From Microbispora sp. H13382 (GTDB taxonomy: Bacteria; Actinomycetota; Actinomycetes; Streptosporangiales; Streptosporangiaceae): DNA of 64,000 nucleotides. The notes below the pieces were generated by a model. The model saw only the letters and a list, made by a program, of their open reading frames with translations, was not told where the DNA came from and ran no database searches. Location: assembly GCF_014161445.1 (NCBI RefSeq), contig NZ_JABBXA010000011.1, forward strand, positions 1 to 64,000. The letters are read 5' to 3'. The position numbers and the translations under genes are program-made. Shown here piece by piece: positions 34,657 through 41,939 of this stretch. Each line of letters starts with the position of its first letter. Within the stretch, counting starts at the first letter, position 1.

Positions 34657-35082
34657 TCAGCTGTCCTGCTGGGGGTTGATTTCGGCGATCAGATCCTGGA
34701 TGCGGGTTTTGATCTCGTCACGGATCGGGCGGACGGCCTCAACCCCCTTGCCGGCGGGGTCGTCCAGATCCCAGTCGAGGTACTTCTTGCCCGGGAAGAT
34801 CGGGCAGGCATCCCCGCAGCCCATGGTGATGACGTAGTCGGAGGCCTGAACGGCCTCGGGAGTGAGCACCTGGGGGGTCTGGCCGGAGATGTCGATGCCC
34901 ACCTCCTTCATCGCCTCCACGACGGCCGGGTTGACCTGCTCGGCGGGCAGCGACCCGGCGGAGCGGACCTCGATGCGGTCGCCGGCCAGGTGAGAGAGGA
35001 ATCCAGCGGCCATCTGCGAGCGACCGGCGTTGTGCACGCAGACGAACAGCACGGACGCGAGGGGAGCAGCGGTAGCGGACAT
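34657..35082 (-). CDS. arsC: Arsenate reductase, low-molecular-weight phosphatase type
   Basis: A 141-residue ArsC of the protein tyrosine phosphatase fold. The P-loop is CVHNAGRSQMAAGF near the N terminus, and the later ITMGCGDACPIFPGKKYLDW carries the other cysteines and the general acid aspartate. Actinobacterial members use mycothiol or thioredoxin to turn arsenate into arsenite, which the ACR3 pump then exports. The gene is divergent from arsR-acr3 across a palindrome-bearing intergenic region. ATG 35082 follows AAGGAAG. Confidence 0.9.
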   Translation of the reverse strand: MSATAAPLASVLFVCVHNAGRSQMAAGFLSHLAGDRIEVRSAGSLPAEQVNPAVVEAMKEVGIDISGQTPQVLTPEAVQASDYVITMGCGDACPIFPGKKYLDWDLDDPAGKGVEAVRPIRDEIKTRIQDLIAEINPQQDS

Positions 35083-35179
35083 CGTTCTTCCTTGCAGAGT
35101 GCGGCGGGACTCAGGCCCGGAGCAGGGACCGGGCAGAGGTGACGGGGGCGTGCAGGAGATGACAGCCGGGCGTCAGGTT

Positions 35180-35222
35180 CACATCAGCACCAGCTGATGT
35201 GACAGTATCAGTACATGCTGAT
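35180..35222. promoter_or_regulatory. ArsR operator palindromes between arsC and arsR
   Basis: CACATCAGC (35180-35188) and GCTGATGTG (35193-35201) form a perfect 9-bp inverted repeat around ACCA. A second, shorter one, ATCAG-TACATG-CTGAT, covers 35207-35222 and includes the arsR start. ArsR-family operators have this kind of dyad; both divergent units would be silenced without arsenite. Confidence 0.7.
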
Positions 35223-35529
35223 GTCAGTCGACACTGATCTGTTACGCGTGCTGGCCGATCCCCTGCGGCTGCGGATCGTGGCCCTGCTCGCCCGGGAGAC
35301 GCTGTGCACCACGCACCTGGTGGCCGAGACCGGCGCCCGGCAGACCAACCTGTCCAACCACCTGAAAGTGCTGCGGGACGCCGGAGTGGTGGATACCGAG
35401 CCGTGCGGCCGGTTCACCTACTACCGGCTCAAGCCTGACGTCATCGCCGCTCTGGCCGGGCAGTTCGCCGAACTGGCCGAGACCGCCCGCGCCACCGCCG
35501 CCGCCGACAGGAAGAGGGCCTGCTCATGA
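35215..35529 (+). CDS. arsR: ArsR-family repressor
   Basis: A 104-residue winged-helix repressor. LLRVLADPLRLRIVALLARE and ARQTNLSNHLKVLRDAGVVD give the DNA-binding fold. Only one cysteine lies in the classic alpha-3 sensor position (ETLCTTHLV instead of ELCVCDL), with others at CGRF and the C-terminal CS, so the arsenite site is of a non-E. coli type. It overlaps acr3 by four bases (ATGA). ATG 35215 or 35221. Confidence 0.88.
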   Translation: MLMSVDTDLLRVLADPLRLRIVALLARETLCTTHLVAETGARQTNLSNHLKVLRDAGVVDTEPCGRFTYYRLKPDVIAALAGQFAELAETARATAAADRKRACS

Positions 35530-36668
35530 CGACCACCGAGCCCGCACGCGCCGCACCCGGCGGCGTGGCGGGCAAGCTGTCGCTGCTGGACCGCTTCCTG
35601 GCGGTCTGGATCCTGGCCGCCATGGCCCTGGGCCTCGGCCTGGGCCGCGCAGTCCCCGGCCTGAACGACATGCTGTCGAAGGTCGCGATCGGCGGCATCT
35701 CCCTGCCGATCGCCCTCGGCCTACTGATCATGATGTATCCGGTGCTGGCCAAGGTCCGCTACGACAAGCTGGACGCCGTCACCGGCGACCGCCGCCTGAT
35801 GATCTCCTCGCTGGTCGTCAACTGGGTCATCGGCCCGGCCGTGATGTTCGCCCTCGCGTGGATCTTCCTGCCGGACCTGCCTGAGTACCGCACCGGTCTG
35901 ATCATCGTCGGCCTGGCCCGCTGCATCGCCATGGTCATCATCTGGAACGACCTGGCCTGCGGCGACCGCGAGGCCGCCGCCGTCCTGGTGGCACTCAACA
36001 GCGTGTTCCAGGTCCTGGCGTTCGGCCTGCTCGGCTGGTTCTACCTGCAGGTGCTGCCCGGCTGGCTCGGACTCGGCCAGGGGCAGCACCTCGACATCTC
36101 CGCCGGGAAGATCGCCCTCAACGTCGTCATCTTCCTCGGCATCCCGCTGCTGGCCGGATTCCTCACCCGTCGCCTGGGCGAGCACTGGCTCGGCCGCCAG
36201 CGCTACGAGAGCGCGTTCCTGCCGAAGATCGGCCCCTTTGCCCTGTACGGGCTGCTGTTCACGATCGTGATCCTGTTCGCCCTGCAGGGCAAGACGATCA
36301 CCTCCGAGCCCGGCGACGTGGCCCGCATCGCGCTGCCGCTGCTGGCCTACTTCGCCTTGATGTGGTTCGGCGCCTTCGCCCTCGGCAAGACCCTGGGCCT
36401 GCCGTACGACCGGACCGCCACGCTGGCCTTCACCGCGGCCGGCAACAATTTCGAGCTGGCGATCGCCGTGGCCATCGCCACCTTCGGCGTCACCTCCGGC
36501 CAGGCCCTGTCGGGGGTGGTCGGGCCGCTGATCGAGGTCCCCGTGCTGGTGGCGCTGGTCTACGTCTCCCTCGTCTGGCGCCGCCGCCGGGCGGTGCGGG
36601 TGGCGTCCCGGCCCACCCCGCGCAGCGAGTCGGACGACAGGCTGCGCTGCCATTCCAGCCCGACGTAG
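35526..36668 (+). CDS. acr3: ACR3-family arsenite efflux pump
   Basis: A 380-residue membrane transporter with about ten hydrophobic helices. LDRFLAVWILAAMALGLGLG, the conserved cysteine region LARCIAMVIIWNDLACGD, FVLAFGLLGWFYL-like helices and TAAGNNFELAIAVAIATFG are ACR3 hallmarks. It exports arsenite made by ArsC using the proton gradient. The last 25 residues (RRAVRVASRPTPRSESDDRL...) are polar and overlap, on the other strand, the tail of a broken flavoprotein gene, so the natural C terminus may have been altered by a rearrangement. Confidence 0.92.
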   Translation: MTTTEPARAAPGGVAGKLSLLDRFLAVWILAAMALGLGLGRAVPGLNDMLSKVAIGGISLPIALGLLIMMYPVLAKVRYDKLDAVTGDRRLMISSLVVNWVIGPAVMFALAWIFLPDLPEYRTGLIIVGLARCIAMVIIWNDLACGDREAAAVLVALNSVFQVLAFGLLGWFYLQVLPGWLGLGQGQHLDISAGKIALNVVIFLGIPLLAGFLTRRLGEHWLGRQRYESAFLPKIGPFALYGLLFTIVILFALQGKTITSEPGDVARIALPLLAYFALMWFGAFALGKTLGLPYDRTATLAFTAAGNNFELAIAVAIATFGVTSGQALSGVVGPLIEVPVLVALVYVSLVWRRRRAVRVASRPTPRSESDDRLRCHSSPT

Positions 36669-36817
36669 GCGAGCAGGGGGTGGGTGAGGGAGGCGCCGTC
36701 GCGGTGCAGCGGACGCCCGGCCGCGTCCAGGGCGCCGAGCCCTGCCAGATAGGGCAGGTCGGGGCGGTAGCCGGTCGCAAGCAGGATGGTGTCCGCCTGC
36801 TCGGTCGCGCCCTCGGC
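36602..36817 (-). pseudogene. C-terminal fragment of an ArsO-like FAD monooxygenase
   Basis: Reading the minus strand gives TEQADTILLATGYRPDLPYL, GLGALDAAGRPLHRDGAS, HPLLAYVGLEWQRSLSSDSL and RGVGRDA, the tail of NAD(P)/FAD-dependent oxidoreductases often found in ars operons. The first 250 or so residues are missing: upstream sequence switches to an unrelated fragment. It faces the acr3 gene and overlaps its 3' end. Confidence 0.75.
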
Positions 36818-36876
36818 CCGCTCGTGCTGGAGACGGCAAGCCGCCGGATCCGCCGCCCGGGAGTGGCCGGTCACAC

Positions 36877-37215
36877 GTGCGCCTGTTCTCCACCTGGGGC
36901 GAGATCGTCGACCACGCTGCCGAAAAGCTGCTCACCCCGACCGGTTGGGTCCGCCCGGACACGGCCACGTACCCGACCGGCGGAGACTGGGCCGAGCAGT
37001 ACCTTCAACCGCTCGTCGACGCCCTCGGCGTCCAGGCCTTCGCTGCGCTGCAAGCCTCGCCCGGCGCCCGCGTCTATCACGACGAGCTCAGGGCCCGCGA
37101 GGTCGGCCAGTACGCCGCGCTTCGCCGGCTCGCCAACCGGCTCGTCGGTATCCTGTACGGCTGCCTCAAAAGCGGCACTCGTCTACGACGAAGCGACCGC
37201 TTGGTCGCATCGTGT
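36877..37215 (+). pseudogene. Chimeric debris: flavoprotein segment joined to IS110-like transposase tail
   Basis: From 36877 the plus strand reads RLFSTWGEIVDHAAEKLL and YPTGGDWAEQYLQPL, an internal segment of an FAD oxidoreductase of the same kind as the fragment just upstream. At about 37045 it changes to ASPGARVYHDELRAREVGQY and RRLANRLVGILYGCL, the C-terminal part of an IS110-type transposase, which then needs a frameshift to continue as LVYDEATAWSHRVEKL. The flavoprotein gene was broken by transposition and rearranged. Confidence 0.6.
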
Positions 37216-37657
37216 CGAGAAGCTCGTCGCTTGACATTCAGGCTCCTGGGCTGTCTTTCTGCCGGTCGGCAGGGGCTTGCGGCAGGGCCTGGTGGGCGCT
37301 GAGACCACGTCGTCCAGGTGCAGGACGGGCGTGCCGGCCCAGCCAGTGAGCGCGGACAGCCGGCGCCTACGCGGGGACACAGAAAACCGGAGTCCGGGCC
37401 TGAGCGGGAACGCTCGGTCCCCCATCCTGACTGAGCGTCGCCATCAGCAGGGGTGATCGCCTCATCTGGCATTGCCGGTTTCTCAGTTGAGCTGACCGGA
37501 GCTTGAGGGTGAGATGGGCCCCGGTCCGGGGGATTCGGACCATCCCCGAGCGGCCTCCGGGGTGCCCAGGCCGGAGAGACGTGTTGCTGGCGGGTTCGGC
37601 GACCCGTCGACTCCGCCGGGCGCTCCGGCCGAACGAGCCCGATCCCAGCAAGCCTCG
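37216..37657. other. No recognisable gene
   Basis: About 440 bases of GC-rich sequence with only arginine- or proline-rich shadow frames. No repeat or RNA signal is recognised. Confidence 0.5.
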
Positions 37658-38392
37658 TCATCGGCTGTGATCGCCGGCCGGAGGTTGAGTGATGTCGGGT
37701 TCGCCGTGGATGACGGCATACGCCGCCTCGGACAGGCGCAGGCTGCGGCTGCGCGCGTAAATGCGCAAGGAGTTGAAGGCGTCGTCCATGTCGCTGTGGT
37801 GGCGCTCGGCCAGCACCCCTGTGGCCTGCTCGATGAGCGTGCGGCTGTTCAGCGCGGTCTGTAGCTGCTCCGCGGCTGCCTCCTGCTGCTCCAGCCCGCG
37901 ATGGTGCAGGATGCTGATGGTGGCCACATTGGCCAGCGCCTGCCCGATGTGCAGCTCATCCGTGGTCAGCCGGCCGGCTGCCGTCCGTAGCAGGGCGAGC
38001 GCGCCGATGACCCTGTCGCGGTGGCGCATCGGCAGTGCCTGGATCGCGACGAAGCCGGCGAGCTGCGCCGCTGCGGCGAAACGAGGCCAGCGCCCTCCCT
38101 CGGCGACCAGATCGGCACATGTCACCGGCCCGCCGGTGCGGTAACAGTCCAGGCCGGGGCCGTCCACGTCTTGGAGTTGGAGGAGTTTCAGCATGCGGGC
38201 CTGCTCGGTGGAGGCCGCCATCGGGCGCAGCCGACCTTGTTGGTCGGCCAGTAGCAGCCCGGCCGCATCGACATCCAACAGCTGCACACAGCGCATGGTG
38301 AGCTGGTGTAACAGGTCGACGACGTCGAAGTCTCCGACCAGGGTGTCCGTCAACTCGGCGAACGCGTCGGTCAGTTGGCGTTCCCGCGTCAC
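37658..38392 (-). CDS. GAF-ANTAR transcription antitermination regulator
   Basis: About 244 residues from GTG 38392, which follows GGGAGG; ATG 38497 is an in-frame alternative. A GAF domain covers about residues 20-170 (VDLLHQLTMRCVQLLDVDAAG ... VIGALALLRTA). A C-terminal ANTAR domain (QLQTALNSRTLIEQATGVLAE ... AFNSLRIYARSRSLRLSEAA) binds two-hairpin RNA structures and prevents termination. Such proteins are abundant in actinobacteria; the GAF ligand and RNA targets are unknown. It stands alone. Confidence 0.9.
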   Translation of the reverse strand: MTRERQLTDAFAELTDTLVGDFDVVDLLHQLTMRCVQLLDVDAAGLLLADQQGRLRPMAASTEQARMLKLLQLQDVDGPGLDCYRTGGPVTCADLVAEGGRWPRFAAAAQLAGFVAIQALPMRHRDRVIGALALLRTAAGRLTTDELHIGQALANVATISILHHRGLEQQEAAAEQLQTALNSRTLIEQATGVLAERHHSDMDDAFNSLRIYARSRSLRLSEAAYAVIHGEPDITQPPAGDHSR

Positions 38393-38601
38393 GACTGCCT
38401 CCCGGGAGGGACCTGCCGGATATCGACTCCCGTCCGCCTTGGCGAAAACCGCAGCAGACGAGTCTCGGCCGCGCGCGTTGCCGCTGGCAGCAGGCATGGC
38501 GTGCCTACGCGTGGCCGGACTTGAAGGTTCTTACCTAACTGCACCGAGGTCATGCCGATGGCCTGGCGCATCTGATGAGTCCGGTTCCGCAGATCCCTGA
38601 T

Positions 38602-38670
38602 GACCCCCACGCGCTCGGCCACCTGCTGCTGAGTCAGGCCACGGCTGCGGCGGATCTCCGCCAGCCGATG
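38602..38670 (-). pseudogene. Relic of an XRE antitoxin helix-turn-helix
   Basis: The minus strand encodes HRLAEIRRSRGLTQQQVAER and VGV, which matches the antitoxin at 40954-41271 (HRLAEIRRGRGLTQQQVAER, MGV) almost base for base, then turns into unrelated sequence on both sides. An IS256-type element begins just to the right. It is the remains of a second copy of the toxin-antitoxin locus. Confidence 0.75.
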
Positions 38671-38821
38671 TGGGGCGGTGACGTCCCCTCGGGTGGTGTA
38701 GTTTGCGTCCACGGGAGTGGTGTAAGAGTTTCCGCTGGTAGAGGCGTGGCGTCGTGAAATGAGGACGGCCATCGCGTGATCCTTCGTGATTGCAAGTCAA
38801 GATCGAAGGAGAACGAAAGCG

Positions 38822-39250
38822 ATGGCCCTGAACGACAGTGTGGACCCTGGCGCCTGGCTGGCGAAGCAGATCGAGGCCGGAGATCCGGATCTGTTGCGAT
38901 CCATGGTGAAGACCATGGCCGAGGCGTTGATGTCGGCCGAGGCCGACAGCCCTGATCAGCGTCGTGGCTACCAGCTACCTGCTGGGAGTCTCCACGCGCC
39001 GGGTAGACAAACTGGTCGAGCAACTGGGTATCACCGGCATCTCCAAAAGCCAGGTCTCCCAGATGGCCAAGGTGCTGGACGAGCAGGTGGAGGCCTTCCG
39101 CACCCGGCCTTTGGACGGCGGCCCCTACACCTTCGTGTGGCTGGACGCCCTCACCCAGAAGGTCCGCGAGGGCGGGCGTACGGTCAACGTGCACGCCCTG
39201 GTCGCCACTGCGGTCAACGCCAACGGCCAGCGGGAGATCCTCGGCTTGGA
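38822..39250 (+). pseudogene. IS256-family transposase, internally deleted and cut
   Basis: The N-terminal part reads MALNDSVDPGAWLAKQIEAG and DLLRSMVKTMAEALMSAEAD. At about 38948 there is a deletion of roughly 55 codons with a frame change to ALISVVATSYLLGVSTRRVD, followed by LVEQLGITGISKSQVSQMAK, FVWLDALTQKVREGG and NANGQREILGLD. At 39251 an IS3 element begins. The DDE core is incomplete, so it cannot work. A terminal-repeat-like GTGGTGTAAGAGTTTCC lies near 38710. Confidence 0.8.
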
Positions 39251-39322
39251 TGAACCACTCCGACTTTCGTGGAGGCCCTGAAGCCAGCATCATCTGCTGG
39301 CGGAAGGGAGAATCACGACACG

Positions 39323-39643
39323 ATGCCAGCCCCGAGGAAGTACCCCCAAGAGCTTCGCGAGCGCGCGGTCCGGATGGTGTTCGAGGTCCGCCGGCAGACC
39401 GGCGGCGCCCCCGGCGCGATCGCCCGGGTGGCCGACCAGCTCGGCGTTCACCGCGAGGCGCTGCGCGGGTGGGTGCGCCAGGCCGAAGTTGACGAGGGGC
39501 AGCGGCCCGGCACCTCGACCGCTGATGCGCAGCGGATCGCCGAGCTGGAGCGCGAGGTGCGCGAGCTGCGCCGCGCCAACGAGATCCTGAAGGCCGCGGC
39601 CGCTTTTTTCGCGGCGGAACTCGACCCACGGCCGCTCAGGTAG
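39323..39643 (+). CDS. IS3 OrfA (HTH and leucine-zipper protein)
   Basis: A 106-residue protein with an N-terminal helix-turn-helix (YPQELRERAVRMVFEVRRQT, ADQLGVHREALRGWVRQAEV) and a leucine-zipper helix (AELEREVRELRRANEILKAA), as in IS3-family OrfA. ATG 39323. The frame continues past a slippery run at 39603-39610 (CTTTTTTC), where a -1 shift leads into OrfB to make the active OrfAB transposase. Confidence 0.9.
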   Translation: MPAPRKYPQELRERAVRMVFEVRRQTGGAPGAIARVADQLGVHREALRGWVRQAEVDEGQRPGTSTADAQRIAELEREVRELRRANEILKAAAAFFAAELDPRPLR

Positions 39644-40542
39644 TCGCCTTCATCGACGCTCATCGCGACGCTTTCGGCGTCGAGCCGATCTGCCAGGTGT
39701 TGCAGGTGGCCACGTCGACGTACTACGCGGCCAAGTCCCGCCCGCCGTCTGCACGGGCGGTGCGCGATGCCCAGCTCATGGCCGAGATCACCACGGTGTG
39801 GAACGACAACTTCGAGGTGTATGGCGTGCGCAAGATGTGGAAAGAGCTGAACCGGCACGGCACCCGCGTGGCCCGGTGCACCGTGGCCCGGCTGATGAAG
39901 CGCCTGGGGCTGGCCGGTGCGGTCTGCGGGGACCACAAGCGGCGCACCACAATCGCCGAAGCTCTCACCGAACGGCCCGCCCACCTGGTCAAACGCGACT
40001 TCACCGCCCCCGCCCCGAACCGGCTGTGGGTCGCCGACCTGACCTACATCCCCACCGCGTCGGGGTTCGTGTACGCGGCGCTGGTGATCGACGCGTACTC
40101 GCGGATGATCGTCGGCTGGCGGCCGGCCGATCACCTGCGCACCGACCTGGCGCTGGACGCGCTGGAGATGGCCATCTGGTGCCGCGGCGACGGCCGGCGA
40201 CTGGACGGGCTGGTTCACCACTCCGACCGCGGCTGCCAATATCTGTCGATTCGCTACACCGAGCGCCTCGCGGGCGCCGGGGCGGTCTGCTCGGTCGGCT
40301 CACGCGGGGACAGCTACGACAATGCCCTGGCCGAAAGCACCATCGGGCTGTACAAGACCGAGCTGATCCACCGGCGCGGCCCCTGGAACGGCCTGGACGA
40401 CCTCGAGATCGCCACCATGGAGTACGTCGACTGGTACAACAACCGCCGACTCCACAGCGCCTGCAACGACCTCCCACCAGCCGAATTCGAGACCCACTAC
40501 CGAACACAGATCGACCCGGCTATCCTCACCCCAGCCAGCTAA
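39604..40542 (+). CDS. IS3 OrfB (DDE transposase domain), reached by -1 frameshift
   Basis: The -1 frame opens at the slippery T-run and reads through VVAFIDAHRDAFGVEPICQV and LQVATSTYYAAKSRPP to the catalytic core; the first in-frame start after the run is at 39697. YGVRKMWKELNRHGTRV is the HTH_21 region. The DDE residues lie in LWVADLTYIPT, HHSDRGCQYLS and DNALAESTIGLYKTEL. The protein ends at 40542, 30 bases before the right terminal repeat end. It appears intact, so the element could be active. Confidence 0.9.
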   Translation, partial: FFRGGTRPTAAQVVAFIDAHRDAFGVEPICQVLQVATSTYYAAKSRPPSARAVRDAQLMAEITTVWNDNFEVYGVRKMWKELNRHGTRVARCTVARLMKRLGLAGAVCGDHKRRTTIAEALTERPAHLVKRDFTAPAPNRLWVADLTYIPTASGFVYAALVIDAYSRMIVGWRPADHLRTDLALDALEMAIWCRGDGRRLDGLVHHSDRGCQYLSIRYTERLAGAGAVCSVGSRGDSYDNALAESTIGLYKTELIHRRGPWNGLDDLEIATMEYVDWYNNRRLHSACNDLPPAEFETHYRTQIDPAILTPAS

Positions 40543-40572
40543 CCCGGCCTCCACGAAACTCGGCGCGGTTCA

Positions 40573-40690
40573 CCACCCAGCGCAACGGCTACCGCGACCG
40601 GCTGCTGACCACCGCCGCCGGCGACCTGGAACGGAAGATCCCCAAGCTGCGGTCCGGGTCGTTCGTCCCCTCCCTGCTGGAACGCCGGTA
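40573..40690 (+). pseudogene. Second IS256 transposase fragment
   Basis: Right after the IS3 element the plus strand encodes RFTTQRNGYRDRLLTTAAGD and LERKIPKLRSGSFVPSLLER, the segment that in intact IS256 transposases lies between the N-terminal domain and the catalytic core. This is just the part missing from the fragment left of the IS3 element, but it is in the wrong order to be one broken gene. Confidence 0.7.
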
Positions 40691-40715
40691 TGGGTCGAGC
40701 AGTCGTTTCAGCCCT

Positions 40716-40735
40716 ACGGATTATTCGCGCCCTTG
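40716..40735. repeat. Degenerate att remnant
   Basis: ACGGATTATTCGCGCCCTTG here resembles the end of att2 and its right flank (ACGGATTAAAAGCGCCCTTG). The following 110 bases resemble the flank right of att2 and att3, including CGTGCCGCACCGTA. The left part of the 42-bp core is gone, replaced by the IS256 fragment junction. It probably marks an older element boundary inside the att2-att3 interval. Confidence 0.55.
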
Positions 40736-40835
40736 ATCAGTGTCGCCTGGTGTCGTTTCGCGTCGTTTTATCCGCCATCCTCCCTGCCGCTCTGCCGGGT
40801 GACGACACCGCGTGCCGCACCGTATCAGGGACAGG

Positions 40836-40857
40836 CGAGCAACCAGCGAGCAAACAG
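40836..40857 (+). repeat. Tandem 11-bp repeats right of the degenerate att
   Basis: CGAGCAACCAG followed directly by CGAGCAAACAG, about 110 bp from the att remnant, the same position and nearly the same sequence as the pairs beside att2 and att3. Confidence 0.6.
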
Positions 40858-40953
40858 GGATCGCTTGACCATCGCCGGGTTGCTCACGCCCCCCATGCGG
40901 GGTGGTCGCCGAAGTCGGCTACCGCGCCCAGCATGACGTTCTGATCGAGCTGA

Positions 40954-41271
40954 TCAAGCGATCGCGGCGATATCACCGTCATCGAAGTAGATCGACTGGT
41001 GGAGTCGGCCTCCGAGAGCGGCCGCGTAGCGGGCCAGGATGTCCTGGCCGGAGATCTTGCCCTGCTCGATCTGGGAGATGCGCCCTTTGGTGACCCCCAT
41101 GCGCTCGGCCACCTGCTGCTGGGTCAGGCCACGGCCGCGGCGGATCTCCGCCAGCCGATGCCCCTGGACCTCGGCCAGAAGCTCCCGCTTACCGGCTTCG
41201 ACCGATTCCTCCCCGCCAGCCCGCTCGACATGCTCCGCCCGGATGTCCTTCCAGCGAACGTATCCGCTCAT
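40954..41271 (-). CDS. XRE-family antitoxin (HigA-like)
   Basis: A 105-residue DNA-binding protein. HRLAEIRRGRGLTQQQVAER, MGVTKGRISQIEQGK is a canonical HTH_3 domain; the C-terminal LARYAAALGGRLHQSIYFDD is typical of antitoxins paired with HigB/RelE toxins. The N-terminal 35 residues (RWKDIRAEHVERAGGEESVE) resemble the linker of such proteins. Its ATG overlaps the toxin stop (ATGA), with the toxin gene first, as in higBA loci. It should neutralise the toxin and repress the operon. Confidence 0.88.
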   Translation of the reverse strand: MSGYVRWKDIRAEHVERAGGEESVEAGKRELLAEVQGHRLAEIRRGRGLTQQQVAERMGVTKGRISQIEQGKISGQDILARYAAALGGRLHQSIYFDDGDIAAIA

Positions 41272-41630
41272 TTTCCCTCCTCCTGCTGAGCGCGCTCCTT
41301 CAGGTAGACCTCATACCGGTGCTCGGCCAGCGGAATGGCCTCCTCGTACCAGGTTTTCCATCGCCCGGCCTTGTCACCGGCGACCAGCAGGATGCTGGAG
41401 CGCCATGGGTCGAAGGCGAACAGGATGCGTACCGTGCCGGGCCGGAGTTCCTTGAGGTTCTGAATCGACGATCCTGTGATCGTGTCGACCAGCGGCCGTC
41501 CCAGCCCGGGGCCACCTTCGGCGAGCGCGTCGATGGCCTGCACCACCCTGGCGTGGGTGCCGTCGTCGAGTTGCTCGATCCATTCGCGGACCTCAGTTAC
41601 GACGTAGACGTCCCATTCCTCTCCGGCCAC
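41268..41630 (-). CDS. RelE/HigB-type toxin (Gp49-like)
   Basis: A 120-residue protein of the phage-derived Gp49/HigB-like RelE superfamily: VREWIEQLDDGTHARVVQAI, IQNLKELRPGTVRILFAFDP, SILLVAGDKAGRWKTWYEEA. The basic residues and tyrosine near the end fit a ribosome-dependent mRNA endonuclease. It is the first gene of the pair. A T/A-rich stretch just upstream (TATAGCAATAGGTATACC, 41639-41656) is a likely promoter. It may stabilise the surrounding mobile DNA. Confidence 0.87.
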   Translation of the reverse strand: MAGEEWDVYVVTEVREWIEQLDDGTHARVVQAIDALAEGGPGLGRPLVDTITGSSIQNLKELRPGTVRILFAFDPWRSSILLVAGDKAGRWKTWYEEAIPLAEHRYEVYLKERAQQEEGK

Positions 41631-41656
41631 CTATGAAGTATAGCAATAGGTATACC

Positions 41657-41939
41657 TCGGGTCCATGAGGCCGTTTCCTGTCTCTACATTGCGTGAGCAG
41701 GCCCGGTGGCTCCGGCCATCGTTCTGGCGGCTTCCGGCACCAGCGCGGGCTTGAGCGCACCACCTGCAGTGACCGCACGTCCGTTCCCCACCCACGATGC
41801 CAAGGCGCGAGCGGCGGCGAACACGGCACAACCGATCGACATCTCCGTCACCATGACGGGGACGGTATCGCCCGGACGGCACGACACGGATATCGATCGT
41901 TCGGGTCGCCGTTGACACGCCGACCGGCCCGATAGATCA
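41657..41939. other. No supported gene; possible broken protein start
   Basis: The minus strand contains SISVSCRPGDTVPVMVTEMS and ALASWVGNGRAVTAGGALKP, faintly like the opening of actinobacterial proteins with a WVG-GRPVT motif, but the frame runs into the SWIM gene without a proper start. I treat it as unassigned. Confidence 0.35.

Larger units (their letters stand above)
39251..40572 (+). mobile_element. Complete IS3-family insertion sequence
   Basis: A 1322-bp element with TG...CA ends. TGAACCACTCCGACTTTCGT (continuing GGAGGCC) at the left matches the reverse of the right end, TGAACCGCGCCGAGTTTCGT (continuing GGAGGCC), over 27 bases with four mismatches. It carries overlapping orfA and orfB. 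The flanks (cttgga and ccaccc) show no target duplication. Both are pieces of IS256 transposase genes, but the right piece encodes an earlier protein segment than the left one, so the element joins two rearranged IS256 fragments. Confidence 0.88.

Noticed and set aside
38389..38772. A 127-aa XRE regulator
   Set aside because: Only 23 residues match the antitoxin; both sides are unrelated sequence or IS end, so it is a relic.
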